DNA of 25,937 nucleotides, taken from positions 1 through 25,937 of the forward strand of contig CANRBW010000005.1 in the NCBI GenBank assembly GCA_947628975.1. The letters are read 5' to 3'. Position numbers and translations under genes: made by a program. Positions 1 through 9,300 of the stretch are shown here, one piece after another (the stretch's first letter is position 1; every line of letters starts with the position of its first letter). A model generated the notes under the pieces. That model searched no databases. It was not told the origin of the DNA and worked only from the letters and a program-made list of their open reading frames with translations. This DNA is from an uncultured Oscillospiraceae bacterium (GTDB lineage: Bacteria; Bacillota; Clostridia; Oscillospirales; Oscillospiraceae).

Positions 1-760
1 CGTCTCCGACGCCTTCGGCGCCGTCCACCGCGCCCACGCCTCCACCGCCGGCGTGGCCGCCTACCTCCCCGCCGTGTCCGGCTTCCTCATCCAGAAGGAG
101 CTGGAGATCATCGGCGGGGCCCTGGCCGCCCCCAAGCGCCCCCTGGTGGCCATCCTGGGCGGGGCCAAGGTCAGCTCCAAGATCGGGGTCATCAACAACC
201 TGCTGGAGATCGCCGACACCGTCATCATCGGCGGCGGCATGAGCTACACCTTCTCCGCCGCCGAGGGCGGCAAGGTGGGCAACTCCCTGCTGGAGGAGGA
301 CTGGAAGGACTACGCCGCCCAGATGGTCCAGAAGGCCAAGGACAAGGGCGTGAAGCTCCTGTTGCCGGTGGACACCGTCTGCGGCGACAAGTTCGACGCC
401 GACGCCCAGCAGATCACCGTCAAGGCCGGGGAGATCCCCGACGGCTGGGAGGGGATGGACATCGGCCCCGAGACGGTCAAGCTCTACTGCGACGCGGTGG
501 CCGACGCGGGCACCGTCATCTGGAACGGCCCCATGGGCGTGTTTGAGTTCCCCCGCTTCGCCGTGGGCACCAAGGCGGTGGCCGAGGCCCTGAGCAAGAC
601 CTCCGCCATCACCATCATCGGCGGGGGCGACTCCGCCGCGGCGGTCCAGCAGTTGGGCTACGCCGACAAGATGACCCACATCTCCACCGGTGGCGGCGCC
701 AGCCTGGAGTTCATGGAGGGCAAGGAGCTGCCCGGCGTGGCCTGCCTGCTGGACGCTTGA
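1..760 (+). CDS. pgk: Phosphoglycerate kinase, 3' part (5' end outside window)
   Basis: The enzyme transfers the acyl phosphate of 1,3-bisphosphoglycerate to ADP in cytosolic glycolysis, giving ATP and 3-phosphoglycerate. The reading frame is open from base 2 to the TGA at 758-760, so the N-terminal domain is missing only because the window starts here. The first residues read SDAFGAVHRAHAST, the conserved loop of the N-terminal domain. They are followed by the ILGGAKVSSKIGV hinge, GPMGVFEFPRFAVGT, the nucleotide-binding TIIGGGDSAAAV and the C-terminal HISTGGGASLEFMEG signature. It is the first visible gene of a pgk-tpiA-gpmI cluster, and gap would be expected upstream. The 138 bases between pgk and tpiA show a good ribosome-binding site for tpiA but no clear promoter or terminator, so cotranscription is likely. 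Confidence 0.97.
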   Translation, partial: VSDAFGAVHRAHASTAGVAAYLPAVSGFLIQKELEIIGGALAAPKRPLVAILGGAKVSSKIGVINNLLEIADTVIIGGGMSYTFSAAEGGKVGNSLLEEDWKDYAAQMVQKAKDKGVKLLLPVDTVCGDKFDADAQQITVKAGEIPDGWEGMDIGPETVKLYCDAVADAGTVIWNGPMGVFEFPRFAVGTKAVAEALSKTSAITIIGGGDSAAAVQQLGYADKMTHISTGGGASLEFMEGKELPGVACLLDA

Positions 761-898
761 CCCGCCCCGGAGCCAAGAGAAAGAGAAAGGGGCTTTCGCC
801 GTTCTCCCGCGCCGCCATGGCGCCGGGCGGAAACGCCACCCCCATCGGGAAAGACAGCGGCCTGGGGCCGCGGATCAAAAGGAAAGGAAGGATCCCCA

Positions 899-1672
899 AT
901 GAACCGTCGCTATCGTAAAACCATCATCGCCGGCAACTGGAAGATGAACAAGACCATCTCCGAGACCAAGGCCTACGCCGAGACCATCAAGCCCATGCTG
1001 GGCAAGCCCAAGTGGTGCGAGGCGGTGATCCTGGTCCCGCCGGTGAACCTCCAGGCCGCCGTCCGGGCCTTCAAGGACGTGAAGATCAGCGTGGGCACCG
1101 AGAACTGCCACTACGAGACCTCGGGGGCCTACACCGGGGAGTGCTCCGCCGACATGGTGAAGGAGGCGGGGGCCAAGTATGTGGTCCTGGGCCACTCTGA
1201 GCGCCGGGCCTACTACAACGAGACGGACGCGGACGTGAACAAGAAGATGCACGCCGCCCTGCGCGCCGGCCTGCGGCCCATCCTCTGCGTGGGGGAGAGC
1301 CTGGCGGAGCGGGAGCTGGGCGTGACCATGGAGAAGATCACCTACCAGCTCAAGTCCGCCCTGTCCGGCATCACCGCCGAGCAGATCCGCCGGGTGGTGG
1401 TGGCCTACGAGCCCATCTGGGCCATCGGCACCGGCAAGACCGCCACCCCCGACCAGGCCGCGGAGGTCTGCGGCGCCATCCGCACCCTCATCCGCAAGAC
1501 CTACGGCGCGCGGGTGGCCCGGAGCATCTCCATCCTCTACGGCGGCTCCATGAACGCCGGCAACGCCGCGGAGCTGCTGGCCAACGAGGACATTGACGGC
1601 GGCCTCATTGGCGGCGCCAGCCTGGACCCGGAGGCCTTCGTGACCATCGTGAACGCCAGCAACCAGGGCTGA
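899..1672 (+). CDS. tpiA: Triosephosphate isomerase
   Basis: This cytosolic (beta/alpha)8 barrel interconverts dihydroxyacetone phosphate and glyceraldehyde 3-phosphate. At 257 aa it has the usual family length. Substrate-binding Asn13 and Lys15 lie in AGNWKMNKT, the catalytic His99 in VVLGHSERR and the catalytic Glu171 in AYEPIWAIGTGKTA. The C-terminal phosphate loops ILYGGSMN and GGLIGGASL are intact, so the enzyme should be active. The ATG at 899 is preceded at suitable spacing by AAGGAAGGA (884-891). Its place between pgk and gpmI is a common Firmicutes arrangement. A stem-loop with a short T run follows the stop codon and may lower readthrough into gpmI. Confidence 0.98.
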   Translation: MNRRYRKTIIAGNWKMNKTISETKAYAETIKPMLGKPKWCEAVILVPPVNLQAAVRAFKDVKISVGTENCHYETSGAYTGECSADMVKEAGAKYVVLGHSERRAYYNETDADVNKKMHAALRAGLRPILCVGESLAERELGVTMEKITYQLKSALSGITAEQIRRVVVAYEPIWAIGTGKTATPDQAAEVCGAIRTLIRKTYGARVARSISILYGGSMNAGNAAELLANEDIDGGLIGGASLDPEAFVTIVNASNQG

Positions 1673-1690
1673 GCGCCCGCCTCGCCCTTT

Positions 1691-1719
1691 TTCGCCCAGG
1701 CTTGTCCTGGGCGAAATTT
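1691..1719 (+). terminator. Stem-loop between tpiA and gpmI, possible partial terminator
   Basis: A perfect 10-bp inverted repeat (TTCGCCCAGG, 1691-1700, with CCTGGGCGAA, 1706-1715) has a 5-base loop and is followed by ATTTTAT. This is the form of a weak rho-independent terminator or an mRNA-stabilising hairpin. It lies inside the cluster, so it could set the tpiA to gpmI transcript ratio. The short T run makes full termination unlikely. Confidence 0.6.
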
Positions 1720-1744
1720 TATCCACGACAAGGAGCGGATCGCT

Positions 1745-3271
1745 ATGAGCAAAAAACCCACTGTACTTGTGATCATGGACGGCTTCGGCCTCACCGCGCC
1801 GGACGCGGGCAACGCCGTGGCCGCCGCCCGCACCCCCAACCTGGACGCCCTTTTTGCCCAGAACCCGGTGAGCAAGCTCTCCGCCTCCGGCCTGGACGTG
1901 GGTCTGCCGGAGGGGCAGATGGGCAACTCCGAGGTGGGCCACACCAACATCGGCGCGGGCCGGGTGGTGTTCCAGGACCTGCCCAAGATCACCAAGGCCA
2001 TCCAGGACGGGGACTTCTTTGAAAACCCCGCCTACAAAGACGCCATCCTGGCCGCCAAGGCGGCGGGGAAGGCGGTCCACATCTACGGCCTGATGTCCGA
2101 CGGCGGCGTCCACAGCCACATCACCCACATCCAGGCGGCGGTGAAGCTGGCCCACGACCTGGGCTGTCCCAAGATCTTCGTCCACTGCTTCATGGACGGC
2201 CGGGACGTGCCCCCCACCTCCGGCAAGGGCTTCGTGGCCCGGATGAAGGAGACCTGCGACCAGTACGGTGCCCAGATCGCCACCATCTCCGGCCGGTACT
2301 ACGCCATGGACCGGGACACCAACTGGGACCGGGTGGAGCGGGCCTACAAGGCCATGGTCTACGGCGAGAGCGACCAGCGCTTCATCGGCGACCCGGTGGG
2401 GGCCATGCAGGCCAGCTACGACGCCGGGGTCACCGACGAGTTCGTGGTCCCCGTCATCACCGCCGAGGGCGCCCAGATCGGCGAGGGGGACGCCATCCTC
2501 TTTATGAACTTCCGCCCCGACCGGGCCAGGGAGATCACCCGCACCTTCGTGGACCCGGACTTCCAGGGCTTTGTCCGGAAGAAGGGCTTCTTCCCCCTCC
2601 ACTACGTCTGCACCACCTCCTACGACGCCTCCATGCCCAACGTCACCGTGGCCTTCCCCAAGGAGACCCTGGAGAACATCTTCGGCCAGTACATCTCCGC
2701 CCTGGGCCTGACCCAGCTGCGCATCGCCGAGACCGAGAAGTACGCCCACGTCACCTTCTTCTTCAACGGCGGGACCGAGACCGTCTTCCCCGGGGAGGAC
2801 CGGGTGCTCATCCCCTCCCCCAAGGTGGCCACCTATGACCTCCAGCCGGAGATGTCCGCCCCCGCCGTCACCGACGCGGTGGTGGAGCGCATCGAGAGCG
2901 GCGCCTACGACGTGGTCATCCTCAACTTCGCCAACTGCGACATGGTGGGCCACACCGGCGTCTTCGAGGCCGCGGTGAAGGCGGTGGAGACGGTGGACAC
3001 CGGCGTGGGCCGGGTGGTGGAGGCGGTGAAAAAGATGGACGGGGTGTGCTTCATCACCGCCGACCACGGCAACGCCGAGCAGATGCTCCAGGCCGACGGC
3101 GTCTCCCCCCAGACCGCCCACACCACCAACCTGGTGCCCTTCTGCGCCGTGGGCCTGCCCGGGGTGAAGCTCCGGGACGGCCGCCTGTGCGACATCATCC
3201 CCACCATGCTGGACGCCATGGCCCTCCCCCAGCCCGCCGAGATGACCGGCCAGAGCCTGCTGGTGAAGTGA
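1745..3271 (+). CDS. gpmI: 2,3-bisphosphoglycerate-independent phosphoglycerate mutase
   Basis: The enzyme converts 3-phosphoglycerate to 2-phosphoglycerate using two metal ions (normally Mn2+) and a phosphoserine intermediate. It belongs to the alkaline-phosphatase superfamily. The 508 aa match the usual length of about 510. Metal ligand Asp12 is in VIMDGFG and the phosphorylated Ser62 is in GQMGNSEVGHTNIGAGR. Also present are DGGVHSHITH, FMDGRDVPPTSG, GRYYAMDRD, FMNFRPDRAREITR and the C-terminal metal motif ADHGNAEQM. The ATG at 1745 follows AAGGAG (1730-1735). The gene ends the glycolytic cluster and is closed by the strong hairpin at 3315-3364. Confidence 0.98.
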   Translation: MSKKPTVLVIMDGFGLTAPDAGNAVAAARTPNLDALFAQNPVSKLSASGLDVGLPEGQMGNSEVGHTNIGAGRVVFQDLPKITKAIQDGDFFENPAYKDAILAAKAAGKAVHIYGLMSDGGVHSHITHIQAAVKLAHDLGCPKIFVHCFMDGRDVPPTSGKGFVARMKETCDQYGAQIATISGRYYAMDRDTNWDRVERAYKAMVYGESDQRFIGDPVGAMQASYDAGVTDEFVVPVITAEGAQIGEGDAILFMNFRPDRAREITRTFVDPDFQGFVRKKGFFPLHYVCTTSYDASMPNVTVAFPKETLENIFGQYISALGLTQLRIAETEKYAHVTFFFNGGTETVFPGEDRVLIPSPKVATYDLQPEMSAPAVTDAVVERIESGAYDVVILNFANCDMVGHTGVFEAAVKAVETVDTGVGRVVEAVKKMDGVCFITADHGNAEQMLQADGVSPQTAHTTNLVPFCAVGLPGVKLRDGRLCDIIPTMLDAMALPQPAEMTGQSLLVK

Positions 3272-3314
3272 CCGCCCGCCTGACCGGGAACGTGACAGAG
3301 CTGTAAAACAGCGC

Positions 3315-3364
3315 GAAAAAGACCGTTGACCACCGGCGACCCGCCGCGTCAACGGTCTTTTTTC
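3315..3364. terminator. Bidirectional rho-independent terminator between gpmI and the zinc-ribbon gene
   Basis: A 15-bp perfect stem (AAAAAGACCGTTGAC, 3316-3330, with GTCAACGGTCTTTTT, 3348-3362) has A and T runs at its two ends. It therefore ends in a T tract on both strands and can serve the convergent genes on both sides. Confidence 0.9.
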
Positions 3365-3420
3365 GCCTTGTGCGCAAGGGAATTGTCAACAAACGGACAT
3401 TTGAGGAGAACGGGGCGGCG

Positions 3421-3609
3421 CTATTTTGTCAGCTTCTCCAGGGCCTCACCCTCCACATAGATGGACACCTCGCCGCACTTGGGGCACAGGGCCGCCTTGG
3501 GGTAGACCGCCTTCATGCTGAAGCCCTTTTTCCGCAGGACGTTGCCGAAGCCGCCGGTGAAGGAGAAGTCCTCCTCCATGTCAGCCCCACATCTGATACA
3601 TTTCCGCAT
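3421..3609 (-). CDS. Small zinc-ribbon protein, function unknown
   Basis: This is a protein of 62 aa with two CxxC knuckles: CIRCG near the N terminus and CPKCGE near residue 43. Together they should bind one Zn2+ as a zinc ribbon. Small proteins of this type are common in Clostridia and are often named nucleic-acid-binding proteins, but nothing here shows a substrate. Two ATGs are possible. The one at 3615 is only 3 bases from AAGGAG (3619-3624), whereas the one at 3609 is 9 bases away and puts MRKC at the start, so 3609 is preferred. The gene lies 60 bases behind the membrane-protein gene on the same strand and may share its transcript. Confidence 0.75.
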   Translation of the reverse strand: MRKCIRCGADMEEDFSFTGGFGNVLRKKGFSMKAVYPKAALCPKCGEVSIYVEGEALEKLTK

Positions 3610-3669
3610 GGTCATACACTCCTTTTTATTAATTTTGATGGATGTCCATCACCGGCTCCTTTTGGACCA

Positions 3670-4485
3670 TCAGCGCCATGGAGCCGTATCGCCCCCCACA
3701 AATCCCGCAAGCTCCTCGCCGGCGTCGGAGGGGAGGAACTCTATCGCCACGGCATAAAAAATCAGGTCCGCTTTGCGGGGGCCGCCGTTGGTGAAGATGA
3801 CGTCGGTCTCTCCCATGGCCCACATGGCCACCTCAAACAGGGCCTCTCCGCCCTCGCCGCGGAGGGCGGAGTACACCCTCGCGTCCAGGCGCGCCGCGTC
3901 GGGGTCATCCACCGGGGCCGCGGACGTGTCCAGCATTTGCCAGAGCAAGTCCTCATGCTCTTTGACCGTCTCGCCGTCAACTGTGATATGCCGGGTCTCG
4001 CCGCTTCCCATAAGGTCGGCCTCTGACCACGGATAGTCTGTCGCGATATGGGGACTGGCGTAGTAGATCTCCAATGTGACCTTCCCCGCGTTTTCCCTCA
4101 GCCAGACCCGCCAAGCCCGTCGCTTCCGAAGCCAATAGATCCCCTCCTCTACCAGCGCGACCACAATAAGAGCAACCTGAAACCAAACCGCGCCGGCAGA
4201 GATTTTGTTGGCATTCGGAAGATAGGTTTTCAGCCAGTCCTGCGCCCAGAAGCGGGAAATCAGGAAACAGCTCAACAGTATGTAGGTAAAAATTTGGCTG
4301 ACTACCGCCAGTACGCTGATTTCAGGCCGTCTGGAATTAAATATCAGCAATCCTTTCCGCGCTTTATCGGGAACTCTGACCGCCCAGGCGCTTTCATATG
4401 AGGCAATGCGATACGCGGCCGAGCAGGTAAAGACCAGGTATACGACCACAGAGAAGACGCTGTCCGCGACCAAGGACCAATCCAA
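3670..4485 (-). CDS. Membrane protein of unknown function with acidic C-terminal domain
   Basis: I do not recognise this 271-aa protein. Three hydrophobic segments are visible, at about residues 8-28, 56-80 and 95-116. They are followed by a basic stretch (LRKRRAWRVWLREN) and a soluble acidic domain of about 140 residues. By the positive-inside rule the soluble domain is probably cytoplasmic. The start codon is TTG at 4485, chosen because a strong GGGAGGTGA ribosome-binding site sits just upstream (4492-4500) and no ATG lies near it in frame. It is transcribed away from prfC, with a possible promoter at 4539-4568, and it may form an operon with the zinc-ribbon gene downstream. Confidence 0.75.
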   Translation of the reverse strand: MDWSLVADSVFSVVVYLVFTCSAAYRIASYESAWAVRVPDKARKGLLIFNSRRPEISVLAVVSQIFTYILLSCFLISRFWAQDWLKTYLPNANKISAGAVWFQVALIVVALVEEGIYWLRKRRAWRVWLRENAGKVTLEIYYASPHIATDYPWSEADLMGSGETRHITVDGETVKEHEDLLWQMLDTSAAPVDDPDAARLDARVYSALRGEGGEALFEVAMWAMGETDVIFTNGGPRKADLIFYAVAIEFLPSDAGEELAGFVGGDTAPWR

Positions 4486-4538
4486 CCCGTTTCACCTCCC
4501 TTGTAAATCATTTCCGAACATCAGCGCCCTTTGGTATA

Positions 4539-4568
4539 AATGTAACACAGCGGCGGGAAAAAGGTCAA
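4539..4568 (-). promoter_or_regulatory. Putative sigma-A promoter for the membrane-protein gene
   Basis: On the minus strand TTGACC (4563-4568) and TACATT (4539-4544) are separated by 18 bases, a fair match to a vegetative promoter. It lies about 50 bases upstream of the TTG start and is divergent to the prfC promoter. Confidence 0.5.
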
Positions 4569-4578
4569 GACCGCGGCC

Positions 4579-4607
4579 TTGCGTTTTCGGGGCGGGGATA
4601 GTATACT
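4579..4607 (+). promoter_or_regulatory. Putative sigma-A promoter for prfC
   Basis: TTGCGT (4579-4584), a 17-base spacer and TATACT (4602-4607) resemble a vegetative promoter. They lie about 35 bases before the prfC start. The GGAGGAC ribosome-binding site falls between them and the ATG. Confidence 0.55.
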
Positions 4608-4642
4608 GGTAGGGAATTCTTTCAAACGGAGGACTCGCCCCC

Positions 4643-6238
4643 ATGGACCTGACCCAAGAGATCGCCCGCCGCAGGACCTTCGCCATCATCTCCCACCCCG
4701 ACGCGGGCAAGACCACACTGACCGAGAAGCTCCTGCTCTACGGTGGAGCCATCGCCCAGGCCGGCATCGTCAAGGGCAAGAAAAACGCCCGGGCCGCCAC
4801 CTCGGACTGGATGGAGATCGAAAAACAGCGGGGCATCTCCGTCACAAGCTCGGTGATGCAGTTCCAGTACGAGGGCTTTTGCATCAACATTCTGGACACC
4901 CCCGGTCACCAGGACTTCTCCGAGGACACCTACCGCACCCTCATGGCCGCCGACAGCGCCGTGATGGTCATCGACGCGGCCAAGGGGGTGGAGGCCCAGA
5001 CCCGGAAACTCTTCAAGGTCTGCGTCATGCGGGACATCCCCATCTTCACCTTCATCAACAAGATGGACCGGGAGGCCCGGGACCCCTTCGAGCTGTGCCA
5101 GGAGATCGAGCACGAGCTGGGCATCGACACCTACGCCGTCAACTGGCCCATCGGCTGCGGCAAGGAGTTCCAGGGGGTCTATCACCGCGCCCGGCGGCGG
5201 ATCATCCACTTCACCAGCAACGGCGGAGCCAAGGCCGCCACCGCCACCGAGGCGGCCCTGGACGACCCCGGCCTGGACGACCTCATCGGCCCCGCCCTCC
5301 ACAGCCGCCTGCAAGAGGACGTGGAGCTGCTGGACGGCGCCTCCTGCGCCTTCGACCTGGACCGGGTCCGCCACGGCAAGCTCTCCCCGGTCTTCTTCGG
5401 CTCCGCCCTGACCAACTTCGGCGTGGAGCCCTTTTTGGAGGACTTCCTGGCCATGACCACCCCGCCCCTGCCCCGGCGGGCGGGGGAGGAGACGGTCCAG
5501 GCCACCGACCCGGACTTCTCCGCCTTCGTCTTCAAGATCCAGGCCAACATGAACAAGGCCCACCGGGACCGCATCGCCTTCATGCGGGTGGTCTCCGGGA
5601 AGTTCGAGGCGGACCAGGAGGTCTACCACGTCCAGGGGGGCAAGGCCCTCAAGCTCTCCCGGCCCCAGCAGCTCATGGCCGCCGAGCGGGAGATCATCTC
5701 CCAGGCCTACGCCGGGGACATCATCGGCGTCTTCGACCCCGGCATCTTCTCCATCGGGGACACCCTCTGCGCCAAGGGGAAGAAGTTCCGCTTCGACCCC
5801 ATCCCCACCTTCGCCCCCGAGCACTTCCAGCGCATCCGCTCGGTGGACACCATGAAGCGCAAGCAGTTCCTCAAGGGGGTGGAGCAGATCGCCCAGGAGG
5901 GCGCCATCCAGATCTTCAAGCCCCCCTACACCGGCATGGAGGAGGTCATCGTGGGCGTGGTGGGCACGTTGCAGTTCGACGTGCTGGCCTATCGCCTGAA
6001 AAGCGAATACAATGTGGAATTATACACGGAGAATTTGCCGTACTGTTATCTCCGCCTGGTGGGCAACGAGGAGCCGGTGAAGGAGGAGGACCTGAACCTG
6101 GGGGACGCCAAGCTGGTGGAGGACTACAAGGGCCACCAGATCGTGCTCTTCACCTCCTTCTGGTCCATCGGCTGGGTCCAGGAGCGCAACAAGGACCTGA
6201 CCCTGCTGGAGTTCGGCGGCGGCCGGGAGGAGGGCTGA
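4643..6238 (+). CDS. prfC: Peptide chain release factor 3 (RF3 GTPase)
   Basis: RF3 is a translational GTPase that binds the ribosome after peptide release and speeds the departure of RF1 or RF2. The 531 aa match the usual length of about 530. The G1 loop SHPDAGKTTLTEK (17-29), the switch region with RGISVTSSVMQF, the G3 motif DTPGH (87-91) and the G4 motif NKMD (141-144) are all intact. The RF3-type second domain follows with VFFGSALTNFGVEPFLEDF, and the C-terminal part with FQRIRSVDTMKRKQFLKGVEQ. The motifs IAQAGIVKGKK and SDWMEIEKQRGIS separate RF3 from EF-G and TypA. The ATG at 4643 follows GGAGGAC at good spacing. The gene stands alone, with a divergent neighbour upstream and a convergent one downstream. 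Confidence 0.97.
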   Translation: MDLTQEIARRRTFAIISHPDAGKTTLTEKLLLYGGAIAQAGIVKGKKNARAATSDWMEIEKQRGISVTSSVMQFQYEGFCINILDTPGHQDFSEDTYRTLMAADSAVMVIDAAKGVEAQTRKLFKVCVMRDIPIFTFINKMDREARDPFELCQEIEHELGIDTYAVNWPIGCGKEFQGVYHRARRRIIHFTSNGGAKAATATEAALDDPGLDDLIGPALHSRLQEDVELLDGASCAFDLDRVRHGKLSPVFFGSALTNFGVEPFLEDFLAMTTPPLPRRAGEETVQATDPDFSAFVFKIQANMNKAHRDRIAFMRVVSGKFEADQEVYHVQGGKALKLSRPQQLMAAEREIISQAYAGDIIGVFDPGIFSIGDTLCAKGKKFRFDPIPTFAPEHFQRIRSVDTMKRKQFLKGVEQIAQEGAIQIFKPPYTGMEEVIVGVVGTLQFDVLAYRLKSEYNVELYTENLPYCYLRLVGNEEPVKEEDLNLGDAKLVEDYKGHQIVLFTSFWSIGWVQERNKDLTLLEFGGGREEG

Positions 6239-6320
6239 CCCCGCCCCTCCGCGGCCGCGCGCCCCGGCGAGCCGAAAAAGCGGGCAGGGAAGCGGCCGGA
6301 CCCCTTCCTTGCCGTCCGTC

Positions 6321-6354
6321 AAAAAGCCCCGGCGACTCTCAGAGTCGCCGGGGC
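6321..6354 (-). terminator. Terminator of the 1577-aa lyase gene (may also end prfC)
   Basis: A perfect 13-bp stem (GCCCCGGCGACTC, 6326-6338, with GAGTCGCCGGGGC, 6342-6354) has a 3-base loop. On the minus strand it is followed by TTTTT (6321-6325), the classic intrinsic form. On the plus strand the tail CTTCCTCATCCTTCTTT is only pyrimidine-rich, so termination of prfC is plausible but weaker. Confidence 0.88.
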
Positions 6355-6382
6355 CTTCCTCATCCTTCTTTCCCCGCGGGGG

Positions 6383-9300
6383 TCACTGGGCCTCGACCTC
6401 CACGTCGTCGCACTTGGGCGCCAGCTCATGGTTCAGCCACAGCAGCTTCATGTGGTCCCAGTTCTTCCCCACCGAGACGGCCAGCCGGTCGGCGCGGATC
6501 AGCTTGACGCCCTGGAAGCGGCCGTCGGCGCCCCAGAGGGAGACGAACACATAGTCCGCGGCGGCCAGGTGGTTGTCCGTGTTGGTGATCCGCAGGGTCC
6601 CGGTGCTGTCTAGGGTCCAGGTCACCTGCTGACCCGTCGCGCCCAGGTTGCCGCTGTCCACCACGGCGGCCTCCACGGTGACGGTATAGGTGCCCCGCTT
6701 GCCGGAGCCGTCCCTGGCCGTGGCGGTGATGACCGTCTCGCCGGGGCCTACGCCGGTGACCAGGCCGGTGGTGGAGACGGTGGCGACCTGGGGCCGGCTG
6801 GAACTCCAGGTGAGGGTCTTCACCGTGGCCTCCGCCGGCAGGACCGCGGCGTTGATTTGCAGGGTCTTGCCCATCTCCACCTTGCTGCTGCTCGCCGACA
6901 GGGTCACCGAGCTCACCAGCACCCGGTCGTCGTCCTCCCGCTGGGTCTCGGTGATGGTGACCACATGGATGCCCACGCCGCGGCCGCCGAAGCCGGTGGC
7001 GGCGACGCCGGTCTCCTGGGCGACCTCCGCCTCGGTGACGTCCGGCGAGACGATCTTGTAGGTGCCCACGGGCAGGTTTTCAAAGGTGACGGTGGTGACG
7101 CCCGTCCCGTGGATGGCCTCCACGTTGTGCCCGGCCGTGTCGTCCACACGCTGGCCGTCACCGTCCAGCAGGGCGACGACGGAGTAGTTGCCGCCCCCGG
7201 TGGAGGAGAGTTCCAGCTTCACGGTATTGGTGGGATTGCTGATGGAGAACACCAGGGCGCTGCCCCCCTTGGCGGCCGTGGTCAGATAGGTCTTGTTGCT
7301 GCCGATCCGCCAGGTCCCGCCCACGGGATCCAGGGTAAAGGCGTTCTCCGTCTTGGTCTCCGTCTTGGTCTTGGTCTCGATCTCGGTCTTGTCGGCCTCG
7401 GTCACAGCGCCGTCATGGGTCTTGCCGGTGTAGTCGTTGGCGACGAATTGCCGCTCCGTCTTGGTCACGCCGGTCACATGGACGGTGCAGGTGGCGGTGT
7501 AGCCCCCGTCCCTGGTGGTGGCGGTGATGGTGGCGGTGCCGGGCGTCTTCCCCGTGACCAACCCGGTGGTGGCGACCACCGAAGCCACCTCCGGATTCTC
7601 CGTGACCGCCCAGGTCACGCTCTTGTTGGTGGCGCTAGAGGGCTCCACCGTGGCGGAGAGATGGACGGTGCTGCCCTGGTCCACATAGACCACGTCCTCC
7701 TCCATGGTGATCCCGGTCACCGCCACGACGCTGGGCGGCTCCGGCGTATCCTGGCCGCTGGCGTCGGGGTTATAGCCCACGGACTCCCGCAGTCCGCACA
7801 TCTCGCACGCGCCGCCCACGTAGTGGTGGCCGATCTTGGGGATCTCCCTGGTGTCGGTCTCGCCGCAGGAGCACCGCGCCGTCTCCAGACCGGGCATCGT
7901 GCAGGTGGCCTCGCGGGTCTTGACGTAGCTGCCGAAGCTGTGGACGTGGGGCTCCACATGTTTGGCCGCGGCGGTGATGGTCAGGTGGCTCAGGGTGCCG
8001 TCCTTCCAGGTGGCCGGGCCGCCGTCCTTGCCGGGCTGCATATTGTTGGGCTCGATGAAGTAGACGCCGGCGGGGAGGTCCGTCGCCGTGCCCGCGTCGT
8101 TCATCACGGCGGCTCCGGCCTCGTTCACCAGGGCAATCCCGCTGCCGGTCATGGTGATGTCAAAGGGCTCGCCCACCTGGAACACGATGTTCTGGCCGGT
8201 GGTCCCGTCGCCGTCCTTGCCGAACTTCAGCGCGCCGCTGCTGACGCCCGAAATGTTGAAGACGATGTTGCCCTTGGTGCCGCTGGCGGAGATATAGGAG
8301 CCCATATCCTCGTTAAAGGGGAGCGCCACGTTCCCCGTGGGGGTCCGGTCGGCGAGGACCACGCTGGCGTCTACCTCCTCCGGGGTGACCACCTGGGCCT
8401 TCATCGGCCCGGCGTAGGCCAGGACGTTGGCCCTGGCGGTGATGTGGTCCTTGTCCAGCTTGTAGTCGCCGTTGGGGATGTAGCTCATCTCGCTGTGCAT
8501 CTCGAAGTCCTTATAGAGGTTGTTCGACGCAGCCGTCGTTTTCCGGTCCGTCACCGTGACCAGCGAGTTTGATTCCGTGTCTTCGATACAGCCCCGCAGC
8601 GCGTCGTTGTAGCTCTTGATAGTGCCGGGGCTTTTTGCATCGATCCTCCGCGGCGCCTTGCACATCTGGAAGGAGTTGTACTCCGAGAAGATGTAGCCGT
8701 CCACCCGGGGATTCATGGCGTAGCTGATCTGGTTTTCGAAAATGCAGTTGTAGATGTGCACATTGGCCTTCCGGTCCAAGGGTCCGCGGGATTCGCAGTT
8801 CTTATAATAGTTGTGGTGCCAGGTGATGTGGTGCTGGGTCCCGTTGGCCTCGCTGTCGCCGGAGCCGATCAGGTTGGTCTTGTGGTAGCCCTCGTAGTAG
8901 CAGTAGTCCATGGTGAAATACTGGCCCCGCTTGAAGTCGCAGGCGCCGTCGCCCTGGGCCTTGTCGCTCTCGGCGGGGTGGGTGATGTTGGGGACATAGA
9001 AGGCGCAGTTGTGGACCCAGCCCCGCTCCACGTCGTAGGCGACGCTGCCCTCCTGCTGACCCTCCATGCCGATGCAGTCCTCGGGGACGTTGCGGAAGGA
9101 CAGGTTGCGGACCTCGAAGCTCTCGCCCAGGTTGGGATAGCCCTTGCTGGCCATGAAGTGGAGGCCCCAGCCGTCCATACAGGCGTCGGTGCCGATGCCC
9201 TCCACCGTCACGTCCCTGGCGTCCTTCATCCGGGCCATGCCGCCGTTGTCGCCCACGGTGCCGCCGTAGTCCAGACTGTCGAAGACGGTGGTGCCCTCGG

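Noticed and set aside
875..3352. Long minus-strand open frame of 825 codons opposite tpiA and gpmI
   Set aside because: It is rich in Gly, His, Val and Ala from GC-rich antisense codons, has no domain, and lies fully opposite two certain glycolytic genes.
3365..4026. 218-codon plus-strand frame beginning in the gpmI terminator
   Set aside because: It starts inside the terminator, lacks a ribosome-binding site and overlaps two better-supported minus-strand genes.
4579..6507. 642-codon plus-strand frame overlapping prfC, and the 400-codon frame on the opposite strand
   Set aside because: Pro/Arg/Gly-rich shadow translations of prfC, whose own frame has every RF3 motif.
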